Positions 11,379 to 23,599 of a stretch of 64,000 nucleotides of DNA are shown piece by piece; the first letter of the stretch is position 1; each line of letters begins with the position of its first letter. The position numbers and the translations under genes were made by a program. A model generated the notes under the pieces. The model made no database searches. It saw only the letters and a list, made by a program, of their open reading frames with translations, and was not told the DNA's origin. The stretch comes from Gnetum montanum (Eukaryota; Streptophyta; Gnetopsida; Gnetales; Gnetaceae), in assembly GCA_015680685.1 (NCBI GenBank), contig MNCI01028260.1:262406-326405 (forward strand), read 5' to 3'.

Positions 11379-13742
11379 ATGGCACCCAAACCAAGGCATC
11401 CAAGGGACGAAGGACCATCACAACCAAGGGACAAGCGTCCATGCACGGTAAGGGGATAGGGAGTGTAATCGCCAGAGCATGCAAAGGGCTCTCATGCAAT
11501 TAACCCTCTCCACAAAGAACTTGACGTGGAATCTGTCCATCAGATTCTCAAAGAGGAGATTCCCAGCGAGCAATCACAAGGGGATGAGACTTCTGGGATA
11601 GCACCATAGCTTGAGGTCACCCTAACCCAAGCCTGCCTTGATGCTATCACACTATGCGAGATGTCGCAAATGATCTTTCAAGAGCTAAATCTTGGACCAT
11701 TCCTTGAGAACGTGCCAGAAGAAGTGAGGCTCCAACTACAACACTCTCTGATGTGGCCAATCATCACAACCAGTGGTGAATGGTAATTAGGAGAGACCTA
11801 TCTCTTTTTGACGAATCAGCAACCAGGGTCTAGAGTAAGAATCAAATACATTTATGTCTCTTACTCTTTAGAAGTAATAGCTCATGCTCTGGGGTTGCCC
11901 AAGATCGGGGTAGATGTGATGGAAATTCCAAAGCAGGCCAATCCAGAGGTAAAGGCAGAATGGACCAAAAGGTGCTATGGGGTAGAGCGTAAGGAATTTG
12001 GCTCCCTGACCATGGTGGAGAGGGTGTACTCCAAGATCATGTCTTACCACTTGAACCCAATCATAAGACCCAGCAAAATCACTACCTTCTCTGCCCGTGC
12101 ATGTGCCACCTTAAGTGGGAAATTTCCAATGAGTCTTCCACAGCTGCTATTTTTGGAGATTGAAAAGAGGCTCGCTGAGAATGTAGCTACCTTTTCGATA
12201 TGCTTGGAAGATGGTCAAGGGGCAATAGTCTTGGTGATGCAGCACCAAGGATAGGAGACTGCAGCTGAAGTGGTTGCTAACATAATTGCTATGGTTCTTA
12301 ATGCACCGATAGCACCTGTACCAGATGTTCATGGACTACAGGATGTACAGGCATCTGCTGGAACTTCGCGTAGCAAGATTGATGTAGCCCAACACGAGGA
12401 GTTGTTGGATCAACTGGTGGGGACTGGGCAACCGCTTCTAGATGTCTTCGACCTTCTGGACAACATTATTGCAACCCAGTCAGAGCTGCTCTCGGAAAAG
12501 GGTAAGAGCCTTGTTTTGGAAGGGCAACTTAAAGCTGCTCAAGATGCTTGTCAACACTTGGCAACTGAAGTAGCCCAATTAAGAGCCCAACTTGCTAATC
12601 CAGCCATCCGCAACCATGAAATCACAAGAGATGAAGCTTTTCAACAGCTTTAGACTAAACTTCAAATAGCTAAGGATGAGCGAGAGATGGTGATCTTCGA
12701 TAAGTCCTTGGTAGACGTTCAAGCATATACTCTCAACAAGGACTTGTCGAAGGTTCACTAGGAGAATGTCCAATTGACCATAGAGGTTCATCACCTGCAC
12801 CATGTTGGTGTAGAAAATGAACACATGAAAAACTTTATCCACCAACAACAAGAAGAACTAGCCAGGGTGAATGCTGACGTAAGAAGGTTGGCTACTTAAA
12901 ATCGAAATCTGTCAATGGAGGAGGTTTAGGCATTGCAATTGAAATCGCTCTTGGAAGAATGAGGCCCTAAAATTTGAAAACATCAAATATCATTACAGGG
13001 ACCAAGTGGGATTATAGAAGGAAGTAAATGAAAAACATATTCAAGTCACAAAAGCCAAATAAACCAAGCGCTCCAACAGCTCCGAGAAGGAGGCAATGCA
13101 TGGCAACCTATCTTTGATGGGTTGAATGACTATAATAAAGCTAAAATCTACCTTAAGGAGCTATAGATTGAGGAGATAACAGAATATATGAAGCTTGCCA
13201 ACCTTTGCTATGCAAACCTAGGTATGCTCATAGCTAGAAGACTGTAGTCAGAGCTAGAAAAACAAGTGGTTGCCTTGTATTTCCTATATGAGGGAGAGTT
13301 CCAGGTGCACAAAGCAACGAAGCAGAAGCTAGAAATGGCAAATGTGAAACTCAAGGTTCTCCGCAAAATCTTTGAAGGATAACATACAGTCACAGAGAAC
13401 CTGGCCCATAGGATGAATGACTACTAGTAGCTGTAGGTATCAATCTAAGCGTTCGACATTGAACAAAAGTAGTTTGCAGCCTAGTTTGTCGACCTCAAAG
13501 AACTCTTCCCAGTGCTACCATGTCCTTGGGAAGTTCTAGTTCTAGCACACATTGGAGAAGCTGCCTGGACTGTGAATGACCCCAGAAGAAAAGAAGAAAA
13601 AATGAGGGCTCTCTTAGAGGCTTTTCAGCTACCTCCAGAAGTTGCAGCTACTGCAGGGCAACTATCATCCGTGCTGCCACCAACGCATGGGTCAAAGGCT
13701 AGAGAAGGTCCATCAAAACCACCGCCCCCAGGGATGGTGTGA
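11379..13742 (+). pseudogene. Accessory ORF of element B (retroelement domain plus coiled coil)
   Basis: From ATG 11379 to TGA 13742, one frame of about 788 codons can be followed. It is broken by roughly 15-20 single stop codons, and a segment near 12957-13065 reads in another frame. The N-terminal third includes a part like YSKIMSYHLNP and an SARAC...LPQLLFLEI stretch, a layout I associate with the extra proteins of plant Tat/Athila elements. Residues from about 340 on are heptad-rich (LLDQLVG, LEGQLKAAQD, AQLRAQLANP), predicting a long coiled coil. It lies after pol, where Athila elements often hold an env-like frame, but no signal peptide or membrane segment is evident. The function is unknown. 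A similar protein lies at 49013-50509. Confidence 0.65.
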
Positions 13743-13991
13743 CCTTCTTCAACAATTTTGTGCATCATTCTACACGATAGAAACTCTAGCACTAGCAAGG
13801 TGTTCAATTTTTTCTCTGAACACTGCCATTTTTGTAATTGTCCTTATCTAAAACTCGGGCACTTGGTCAAATTAATGTTGTGTCATGTGTGTGTCATGTG
13901 TGTGTTTAGTCATGTGCATTGTAAATAAGAATCCATACCTTCCAATTTCTAGAGTATCTCGAGGACAAGATTTTCCTCAATCGTGGAGGTA

Positions 13992-14891
13992 TGATGAAGT
14001 GTCATTAGTTGATGCATCAACTAGGCTGTGTATACATGGCCATGTCAACGTGGCCCCATCGACATAGCCTTCCATGCATCAACATGGCCTCATTTACGTA
14101 GAGCCTATTTCAGCCTATAAATAAGAGGGCCTTCCATCTCATTTAGGCATCTTTTAGTCAGTTGTAGCGAAGCTCTTGCAGTTTGTTCCCACAAGAGATA
14201 GAATATTTTCCAAGCGCTTGTAGCAGGTGTAAGAAAAGTGATCGGCTCTTTATTTGAGCATTGATGTATCTGAGCCCATTGGCGTGACGACAATAAAGAT
14301 GAACTCTTCAAGCATTCCTTGCAGCATTTGGACTTAGCCATTTTATGCATTCAGTAGTTTAATATGTTTATGCCTTGTTGATTACTTTGATAATTACTTA
14401 AGTTTCTATTATTATTATTTCAATTGCTATCACTCATTCATAGTTCATAAAGGCCATAAGTATGACCATCTCAAATGTAAATCAAACACTTAGTAAACTC
14501 AATGACGCTTAATGTCTGGTAACCCAGCAGCGTTAGGAGATGCTCAAAACGTGCTCGGAAGATGGGATCGGATACTTATGCTAGGAATAGATAGAATACA
14601 AGCTAGGATAATTAGAGATTAGATAATAGTTTATTCCTTACTTTTCATACCTTAATTAGCCACCAAAAGATAAGTAAAAAGCTATAAAAATCATTAGCCT
14701 TAACCTCACTTAACCATCGTAAATAGAACATCACAAGTGAGATTAGGAAGACAATGACTGTTCTAACCCAAGGATTCACTGGTTAGAGTCTAGTGTATGT
14801 TAAGTGCTTACAGTCTACGGAATTCAACTGAGTCGCATGTGAACGCCCATGATTCGTATGGTTCAGCGTAGGGATACCTAGCCGCTCATCA
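13992..14891 (+). repeat. Element B 3' LTR (family B)
   Basis: A direct repeat of 5197-6074, from TGATGAAGTGTCATTAG to CCGCTCATCA, with its TATA box at 14116. It is preceded by CAATCGTGGAGGTA, the likely polypurine tract region. It carries one extra short segment near 14763-14780. In U3 most CG dinucleotides of the 5' LTR appear here as TG or CA, a sign of deamination of methylated cytosines. Confidence 0.85.
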
Positions 14892-15720
14892 AATGGGATA
14901 CAGAGGTATTTATAAGCAAAAAGGTTTTCATAGAAGTTCTTCTTTTGAGCCATATAGATAAGCCTATTATAGAAATCACAATATGGATGGTTGTGCAATC
15001 TTTTATAAAGAATCCAAGTTTGAATTGGTACAAAGATTTGAATGAAGTTTAGAAAATATGATTTTTGAAATTCCAGAACTTCAAGTGATGGAAAAGAAAG
15101 AATAGTTAAGATTTTGGAATAATCACATAGCCTTGGCAATGATTCTAAAAATCCATCTAACATGAAGATGTGTACGTGTGATTAACACACATTTGATTGC
15201 CAAACCAACATGTTCATATGTTAGACTATGTCAAGGAGCATATTTGATTTAGCAAATAGAAGAAAGCTTGAAGAATAAGTTATTCCTAAATTATACTGAT
15301 CTAGTTCCATTTATTCTTTGTGGAGACTTCAATGCAAAAGTTGGATGTAGCATTTATCAATTCTTAAATATGGATCTATAAAAGAATCTATGGAAGATGA
15401 ACCTGATTTGAAGAAGATGTTTCCATCAATTTAACATGCAATTCCATTGGCCAGTGCATATTCTTCTTACTTCAAATCTTTAATAGATAAATAAGATTCT
15501 AGAATTTAGAAATAGATGACATTTATGGATATTGCTCATCAAGAATCGCAATTCAATAATTTCTCTGCTATGATTAATGAAGATGGATCAACAACATTCT
15601 TCATTGAAACTTTGTCTTATATTTAGTACGATGTTCAATTCTTTCAAGTTACCAAGTTACTAAAGTTGATTTCCAAAGAAGAAGTTGAGAAGAGTCAAGA
15701 TCAAGCCTTTCCATCTTGAA
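14892..15720 (+). pseudogene. CCR4-type deadenylase nuclease domain, 3' part
   Basis: Continues the frame cut at 5196. Translation gives MGYRGIYKQK, then DGCAIFYKESKFELV (family DGCATFF...F), NNHIALAMIL (DNVALIVVLE), VINTHL (the NTH motif), FILCGDFNAKVG (the GDFN catalytic motif), PLASAYSSY and FIETLSYI (family FIGTLDYI). The final SDH motif is not found. In-frame stops interrupt it repeatedly. Both parts together span about 320 codons, close to a full CCR4 nuclease domain, with no visible introns, so a processed pseudogene is likely. The leucine-rich N-terminal part of plant CCR4a/b is absent. Confidence 0.75.
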
Positions 15721-16234
15721 CAAGACCATCCAATCACATACCACTTATGGCAAAATTACAATTACTTCCATTAATAATAAGGTTAATCAAGATCAAGAAG
15801 CATCTCACCCTTACTTTTATTGATAATCTTATTATTTCTTTATTATTTAATTTATATTTTAATTAAATTAATAAAATATTTAAGGTAATGCAAGTTGAGA
15901 ATAAAAATTTTTCCCTGCCTTTACTTGGATAACCATATACAAGTTGCATAACGTGTGATCCTAGTTAGGACTAGTGATTAGTAGTTGGTAGATCTTTAAT
16001 TCACTTCTTATCATTATCTTAGAAAATGAAGTAAGTATTAAGAAAGTAATATTTAATTTTCCATATAATTCATCTTACATATATCTTATTTGCAAGATAA
16101 GCAAGAAACAACTTCAAGTTCAAAGGAGAAATCAAATTATTAGAGCATAGGATGATGAAAGAAAGCATTGGAGCTGGAAAAAGATAGAAAATGCGGACTC
16201 ATTCAAGGATGAATGAAACCTAAGAGAGGTAGAT
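15721..16234. other. AT-rich intergenic sequence, nothing recognised
   Basis: No open frame or repeat boundary was seen between the end of the CCR4-like pseudogene and the family C repeat. ATTTAATTTATATTTTAATT-type runs dominate at 15830-15880. Confidence 0.4.
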
Positions 16235-16662
16235 TGTCACATCCCCATTCCAAAATGATGTTGCTACCTAATAAAGATGATGCCTTTTCATAACAAGTGT
16301 TATTGTTATCTTAACAATACTAGAAAGGGCAATTGTGATTAAAATCTAAAAGGGCATGTTCTAATAATAAAAATGTCTCTTAAGATAACCTTTGGGGGTT
16401 TAAACTAAGGAATTTATACTTGGGGTTAGAGGTCATGCCAACATGGAGTGGCAGAGCCAATACAGGAAAGTCATGGGAGCTAGTTAAAGCAGGATAGGAA
16501 GTGGACTAGACATCCCTTTTGGCTGGGTTATAGGCCTAACCATGGTGGCAATGCTGGATTTCCTCTCTAAGGGATAAATGCCAAAGGAAAAAAATCCCAA
16601 GAAACATTCTTAGAGCACAATTCAGATACACTATTCCATATCAATAAAGCATTCTTTCCTTT
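16235..16662 (+). repeat. Family C repeat (copy 2), cut by element A
   Basis: Begins TGTCACATCCCCATTCC and is co-linear with 1312-1740 up to TCAATAAAGCATTCTTTCC. There the family A LTR begins, so element A seems to have inserted into this repeat. The missing tail is not found after the gap at 26472, so the right-hand part is lost or lies elsewhere. Confidence 0.55.
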
Positions 16663-17328
16663 TGATGAACCACGATATCGTGTCTGCGATATCAGATCCA
16701 ACCATGCGATGTTGGATACCCGATATCGGGGCCTATCTCCTCACCTATAAATAAGAGGTAGTGCCCTTGGTTTTCACATTAGACAGTTAGTCCCTTAGCC
16801 AAACTTTTGCCATTTTTTTCCTCCAAAGCTAGAATTATTTCTTTGTGCCTACAATAGGAGTCATAGAGTGAACAACTCTTTATTTGAGCATTGTGTACCT
16901 GAGCACACTTTGTGTACGGCAATAAAGACAAACTTTATGATAAACCTTGCAGCATTCATAATAGATTAATTAGTGTTAATTATTATTTAATGCTTTCCTA
17001 GTTGATTAATGATTTCTCTCACCCTACAACTCTCTTAGTTAAATACAATCAGTAAGACCACTTCAAGCATGCGTGTAGCGCTTGGTAACCTAGTACCGAT
17101 TAGCATTTGGTAATCCCAATAGCGTTGCACTGGTTCAGGATGTGTATGGCAAGTGGGAATGGATACTGGTGTTAGGAGTAATTAGAACTTAGTTAATGAG
17201 TAGTTAAATTATATTAGTTACTTAGTTATCTCTCTCCCCTTCCTTATTAGTGCAAGATATAAAACATATAAAAGCTATAAACACTGGTATTTGTATGGTT
17301 GAGCGTAGGGGTACCTCGCCACTCATCA
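16663..17328 (+). repeat. Element A 5' LTR (family A)
   Basis: Runs from TGATGAACCACGATATCG to CGCCACTCATCA. U3 contains GATATC palindromes, the TATA box is at 16746 (TATAAATAAG) and the AATAAA signal lies near 16921. Compared with the 3' LTR it lacks an internal segment of roughly 150 bp near 17280. Confidence 0.85.
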
Positions 17329-17329
17329 T

Positions 17330-17347
17330 TGGCCCCATTTCTGGGGA
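17330..17347 (+). promoter_or_regulatory. Primer binding site of element A
   Basis: TGGCCCCATTTCTGGGGA follows the LTR after one base. It is a decayed form of the Athila tRNA-Asp site and matches it at about 14 of 18 positions. Confidence 0.6.
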
Positions 17348-17413
17348 CTTAGTTGTTTGTGTGCTAAGTAGAACTTAGGAAATCATTCCTATTATTGGAA
17401 CAAACCCTTAAGG

Positions 17414-19860
17414 TTGGTTAAGGAAAAGATAATAGTACATTGCACACTATACAAGACAAGATGTCTTGTTCTTCGTGCAAAAGCACTTCACCACCTAGGA
17501 CTAACACAAGAAGCAATCGACAGTAGGATACACATGACATTGATCCGTCAATCCCTCAATAGTTTCATGTGGTATATATTTATCCTAATGAATATGTACC
17601 CATTTTCACCTTTATTCTCCATCAAGATGAACAACTGTGTTGGCGTGACTTGGAAGGTAACATAGTGTTACCTCCTGACCGTTCAGTCCCAAGCATGCTC
17701 CTTCATGCTCTCACATGAATAGGCATGCAACACTTACACATAGAATGCATTGCACAGGACTATGATTCAAGAGACTATCATCCCACAGAGGTGCAACATC
17801 AAAGGGATTTGCAATAGGAGAGACACCATAAGTCTTTTAAGGAAAAATGGTCCAAGGATGCCCCCCACGTTTTAAGCAAAATTCAAGGTGATCAACCTGC
17901 CTCAGGTAGTCGTCCACATAATGATGTTCCTCCCCTTGACTTTGGCCAATAGGTCATGTATCAGAACCTTCATTCCACTATTCATAACCTAGGTGTTGAT
18001 ACCAACGGACACAAAGTATCCGAAAAAGGAACAAGAACACATGACAAAGGTGGGCATTTTGATCACAATTGCAATCGAGGCATAGACCATTGAAGAGAAG
18101 GTAGTAGACACCATCATGGTGGCAATTCTCCTTCTCCTTCACCCTTTCTTTTAGTGTCTAGACACAACCATAGAGAAAAATATAGTAAGGATAAGGGCAA
18201 GCAAAGTGAAAGTCACAGACGAAACAGCCAAGATAGAGGATAAGGGCACTCTAGGGAATCACAACATAGAAGAAGGGAGAGTAGGGAATAGTGTAGGAAT
18301 CATAGATGCCATGAATGAGATGATCATGATGAACCCCTACTCACTACTCAAAGCATGCTAGACATAACTGAGGTTGTGAGAGTTCCAACAAGGCACCAAA
18401 GAGATAGTAGGATCAAGAGGTTAGACATGAATAAAATCCCATGATTTGAAGAGGGATATAACACTGATCCTCAAAATCACTTACAAGCATTTCATGATGC
18501 ATGTTCCTTGCAAAACATAGAGAACGAGTGTCAAAAACTTAAGTTGTTCCCACAGACACTAGTAAAAGAAGCTGAAAGCTGGTACCAGTCCTTAGAACCG
18601 AAATCCATTCGTAGGTGAAGTACTATGTTAGAATTGTTCAACGATAAGTACCAAACGTACTCCCAAGTGTCTAACCTATGAAAGAAAATCCAAGGATGGA
18701 AACAAGGAAGTCATGAACCCTTAGATGCTGCCATGGCCCACTATTATGCACTATTACATCATTGTCCTAGCCATGGTTATTCGCAGTGAGATCAGCTGTG
18801 CCATCTCGTAGATGGGCTTAGGCATGAAATGAGAAGAACCCTTGGGACTTATGCTTAAGGAAGGTTATCTGAGCTTAGTTCCCATCAAATTCATAGACTA
18901 CTAGAGCAAGTTGCTAAGGAAGAAGGTGAGCTATGAAAGAGAGAAAGTGTAGAAGAATATAACCAAGATCCTCTTCTCCAAAAGAAGGGAGTAATATTTT
19001 GTGAGGATGAGGAAGAGTCACCACTCAAAGAGATGGTAAATAGAAAAACCTTGCCTATCCTAAAGTTAACATCAGAACTATCAGCAAAGGTAGACCAAAT
19101 GTGGGACTCCCTGGATAGTAGGTTTCAAACTGTTCTCAAAATAGTAGAGGAGTCTAGAGAGCGAGGTAGTGATCGTGACAAAAGAAAAAAGAGAGAAGTG
19201 GAAAATGCATGTAACAAGGGTAAGGGAAAAGTTGCTATTATTGAAGAGGTTGTGGACTCAAATACAGATGATGATAGTGCATGTGAGATATGTCAATACA
19301 ACCATCTTAAGGAATGTTGCCCTATGATCTCACATCTGCAGGAGTCTGGGGTGTATGCACTTAATCCACAATTAAACAAACAGCAAACATCCCAATGGTT
19401 ACCTTATCCCCAAGGTAACCTAAGGCAGTTCCGCCAACCTTTAACATATTATCCAAGTGGAACTCCACCACAACTGATTGAGCAACATCAACAGTGGCAA
19501 CAGCCACAATCATGGGGAATGCCACCACCAAGGTAACAATATCCTTACCGACAACCTAACCCATATGGACATTACATGCAACATCCAATCTCTCCACGTG
19601 ACTCTATTGGCCACATTACTCCTCAAAACTACTCCCAAGCCCAAAAGTACTATAGGACTCCCTCTCCTAGGGGAAATATTCCACAAGTGTACCATTATTC
19701 AAATCTGGCCACATCTCTTCCACCAATAGCTCCATTACCACCTGCTCCAACAATGTAAGGTGAACTCCCTTCTTAACCATAGTAACGTAATGTCGCAAGG
19801 GCTATTAATCCTCAACCTACTATTGGTTCTGACACTGTATGAAGAAATGACCTTTCTTTA
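17414..19860 (+). pseudogene. gag: Element A gag polyprotein
   Basis: The middle part shows the gag core, with FEEGYNTDPQNHLQAFHDAC and then the AESWYQSLEP and MLELFNDKY blocks typical of gypsy gag (retrotransposon gag domain), followed by a charged basic stretch. A zinc knuckle reads CEICQYNHLKECC near 19295, with a slightly short C-x2-C-x3-H-x4-C spacing. A Gln/Pro-rich tail follows (19370-19760). The longest intact piece is 19033-19536. The nucleocapsid would package element RNA. Several TAG/TAA/TGA codons and shifts break the frame. Confidence 0.75.
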
Positions 19861-20039
19861 GAACCAACAGTCCAACCAAGCCTTTGTAACCACAAGCGAC
19901 TAAGTCTTTGGACGTCTCTGTATCAAATGAAGCTTTACAGCCCCCTTCGAGCCTAACACCACATTCAATGCATACAATCATGTTAACACATGTCGTTACT
20001 GATTGGATCAAAGTTGGCCACTTTCCTAGGAAATTCTCT

Positions 20040-20420
20040 AATCTTGGGAGTCCCCCAATCTATCTATAAATTGCTGGGAATAAGCCATGCAAAGCTCTTT
20101 TGGATTCAGGTTCTGGTGTTAACCTAATATCCCAAGAAATGTACAAGGCTTAGTACCTGCCTCCATTAAAAAAGAGAAACATCCGTTTAGAGTTGGCCAA
20201 CCAGTCCATCACTATTTCCTTGGGATTAGTGGAGGACATTGTTACCCCTGTTTGTGGATGGTCGTATTCAGCTGACTTCCTTATGATTCAAGTGAACAAT
20301 AGTAAGGGGGATTTCCCAATCATAATGGGAAGGGCATGGCTAAGCACTATCAATGTGCACCTAGGAATCCATGATCTTTCCCTAGAAATATCTAAGGAAA
20401 ATACTTTCAGAAAGATCAAG
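20040..20420 (+). pseudogene. pol: Element A aspartic protease
   Basis: ALLDSGSGVNLIS near 20095-20135 is the retropepsin active site (D-S-G). IIMGRAWLSTI near 20320 matches the second conserved strand region (usually I-L-G-R-x-F/W). One stop (KA*YL) interrupts it near 20152. This enzyme would cleave the Gag-Pol precursor. The frame differs from gag. Confidence 0.75.
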
Positions 20421-20749
20421 AAGAAGAAAGTTCCATGCATCGCATACAGTCACATAGGGTGTAATTACGTGCAGAGATCATGGGTTGTGCAAAGTTTAAC
20501 ATTGCTTACATGCAATCAGTGTGCACAAGTGATCGATATACAAAGGTGCCTATATGCAGCAGACACATGACAAGAAGACACCTAATGGCTGATAGCTAAT
20601 CAAGAAAGCAACTCACTTATATGCATGGAACTAACTAAGGGTTTGACTTGCACTTACATAGATAGCATAGACGCATTAGAGCAAGTCCACCACCAACTTC
20701 CAAGTCCTAACCTCAAAAACATCAACTGGGGGAAGTTGAAAATTCCTAA

Positions 20750-22290
20750 AAAATTTAAATAGGAGCCCCTAGAGCTAAAACCATTGCCCACCAATATGGA
20801 GTACACATTCCTTAAGAATGGAAAACCGGTAATCATCAACGTAAAACTTGCTCCACAACAAAAAGAGAATCTTCTAAAGGTAATAAAAAAGTGATCAAAA
20901 GCCTTCACCTGGTCATATCCAAAATTAATTGGAATAGATCCTAGGATATGCCAGCATAGGATTTACATTGACTCCTCCATGAAGCCTCAGAAACAACCAC
21001 AAAGGCAATTGAACCCAAAGTTGAAGCAAGTAGTAAAAGAAGACATCGAACAACTTCTAAAGGCTGGGTTCATATACCCCATTGTTGATAGCGAATGGGT
21101 TAGCCCCTTAGTAATCATGCCTAAAAAGGGAGGCAAATGGAGGGTGTGCATAGATTTTAGGCTACTAAAGATGGCAACATTCAAGGATCACTTTCCGTTG
21201 CCATTTGTTGACCAAGTCTTAGACACAATCGCAGGGCATCGCTATTATAGTTTTCTAGATGGATATAGCAGATATAACGAAATACAAATAGCCCTAGAAA
21301 ACCAAGCCAAAACTACGTTCACTAGTCCTTGGGGAACATTCACATACAAACAAATGTCGTTTGTCTTGTGCAATGCCCCTACAACATTTCAACGCTTAGT
21401 TCCAAACATATTCCAGCAGCAAATAGGAAATGGTGTGGAAGTCTTTATAGATGACTTCTCCACTTATGGAGCAAACTTTGATCAAGCCTTGGACTAGTTA
21501 GAGCAAGTGCTAAAAAGATCTCTAGAAACTAATTTGAGGCTCAATAGCAAAAAAACCATTTGATGGTCCAAGAAGGCATAGTACTTGGACATAAAATCTC
21601 ACATACAAGGATAGAGGTAGACCCTGAGAAAATCAAAGTTATCCAAGGAATGACCCATCAACCAAAAATTGTCAAATACATTCGGTCATTCCTTGGACAC
21701 ATTGGCTACTATAGGAGATTCATAGAGAACTTTTCAAAGATTGTCAAACCATTGGTAAAGCTAACGAAAAAGGACGTACCCTTCGAGTGGACCAGGGAAT
21801 GCAAACTAGCTTTCCAAACTCTAAAATAGAAGCTAGTAGAAACACCCATTTTACAAGCTCTTAACTGGTCCAAATTGTTCCATGTCATGACTGACGCATC
21901 CAACTATGCCTTAGGAGTCATACTTACATAGTTAGATGACCAGAAACATACTTATTACATCCATTGTGCAAGTAAAAGTATCACTAGCGCACAACTTAAC
22001 TACACTACTACAAAAAAAGAATTAATGGTTGTAGTGTTTACACTAGAAAAGTTTAGAAACTATGTATTAGGATACAAAGTATTCATACACACAGATCATA
22101 GTGCAATCTGGTTCCTCATGACTAAGCCAATGGTAAGCCCCTATATTATATGATGGCTTGTAATCCTACAAGAGTTCAATTTAACGATAATCCATCGCAA
22201 AGGCACCAAGAATGTAGTTGCCGATCATTTATCTCGATTGCATTGGGACAGCAAAGAGGATGAGTATTCAATTTCTGATCATTTCCCTGA
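20750..22290 (+). pseudogene. pol: Element A reverse transcriptase and RNase H
   Basis: The open stretch 20979-21497 holds the fingers and palm: WVSPLVIMPKKGGKWRVCID, PLPFVDQVLD, SFLDGYSRYNEI with the motif A aspartate, and VFIDDFSTYG as the YxDD box, so the catalytic aspartates are intact. A frameshift lies at an A-run near 21550. The following frame carries LGHKISHTRI, the FLGHIGYYRRFI connection block and EWTRECKLAF. RNase H covers about 21840-22250 (MTDASNYALG, TTKKELMVV, VVADHLSR). Stops occur near 21827, 21930 and 22153. Confidence 0.85.
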
Positions 22291-22379
22291 TGAATTCCTC
22301 TTTGCTGGTGTAGTGAATAACTAATCACCCATGGAGACAAACTAGTACAATAGCATTCTTACCTATCTCCTTACCCAAC

Positions 22380-23500
22380 AAACACCACAAGAGCTAGACC
22401 TTAAGAAGAAACAACAGTTTCTTCAGAGAGCCAAGTACTTTATGGAGATCAATGGACAAACTTACAAAGTATGTCCTGATGGCTTGGTTCAATGGTGTGT
22501 TCCCAATAGAGATCAACTGAGAGTTCTCCAAGACACTCATGAGGGCCCTTGTAGGGGTCATTATGCTGGGAGACGAACAGCCATCAAGATCCTACTTGTA
22601 AGGTATTATTGGCCTACCTTGTTCTGGGATGCCCATCAATTTGTCCAATCTTGTGAGCATTGTCAATGTGATAGGGGAATGACTGCTGAAATAGAGGATC
22701 CACAAAAATGGATTCAACCATTAGAACCCTTTGACATTTGGGGGATTGATTTCATGGGATCCATTACACTAATGTCCAATGAAAAAGCTTACATCATAGT
22801 TGTTGTAGACTACTTAACAAAATGGGCTAAAGTAGCTACCGTTAAATATTGCACATCATCTACAGCTGCACGATTTGTTCAGCAACAAGTCGTCAACAGG
22901 TTTGGTGTGCCGCATGCACTTATTTCAGACAATGATACACACTTCACAGGTGCAACTTTTTGGAAGTTAATGCAATCCTTAGGGGTTGAGCATAAATTGA
23001 CTACACCATACCACCCCCAAGTGAACGATCAAGCCAAAGTCACCAACAGGGAGATTACTAAGATACTGACCAGAACCATTAGCAAGTATAGGTGAGACTG
23101 GAGCACTAAACTGAATGATGCTCTTTGGGCATATCGCTCCACATGGAAACTCCCTATAAGCTACTCTCCCTATGAGTTAGTGTATGGAAAACTTCCAACA
23201 CTCCCTATCCAAACTAAGCTCCATACACTATCCATGGCATGTGACCTCAACCTTGACCCTGATCTAGCACAAAAAAAAGGTTGATGACTCTTAACTTGCT
23301 AGATGAGAACTGACTAGCTGCCCTATCATCTAATGAATTACACAAGGCATTTAATAAATAATGTCATGTCTTGAAAATTAGGAAAGTTAAGTATCATCCA
23401 GGAGATAAGGTTCTCTACTAGAACCCCACACATGTGTCGTAATGTACCAAATTTCAAACACTGTGGAAAGGACCTTACATTATCTATGCAAATTTTCCTT
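22380..23500 (+). pseudogene. pol: Element A integrase
   Basis: 22442-23095 is open. The N-terminal zinc site (H...H near HEGPCRGHYAG, C-x2-C in SCEHCQC) is followed by the core with FDIWGIDFMGS (first Asp), LISDNDTHFTG (second Asp) and NDQAKVTNREITK (Glu), so the DDE triad is present. A TGA at 23093 and further stops interrupt the C-terminal part, which matches element B to about 23480. This enzyme would insert the cDNA. Confidence 0.85.
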
Positions 23501-23599
23501 CAAGGGTCATGACCATATATAAACCTAAGAGCCCAGATAAGAGACTATTAGTCAACATGCAACAAACAAAACCTTTCCATGAGTTTCGGACAGCCAGAA

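Larger units (their letters stand above)
5197..14891 (+). mobile_element. Element B: Athila/Tat-type gypsy element without gag, with accessory ORF
   Basis: Two direct LTRs (5197-6074 and 13992-14891) bound a 7.9-kb interior with a tRNA-Asp-like primer site, a pol remnant, a long post-pol region, an LTR-like internal promoter and a ~788-codon accessory frame. The flanking bases are GATGG on the left and AATGG on the right, a 5-bp target duplication with one change. It is supported because removing the element restores a CCR4 reading frame. Gag and most of protease are gone: the primer site is followed within about 85 bp by sequence matching the end of protease in element A. It cannot be autonomous. 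Confidence 0.85.
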
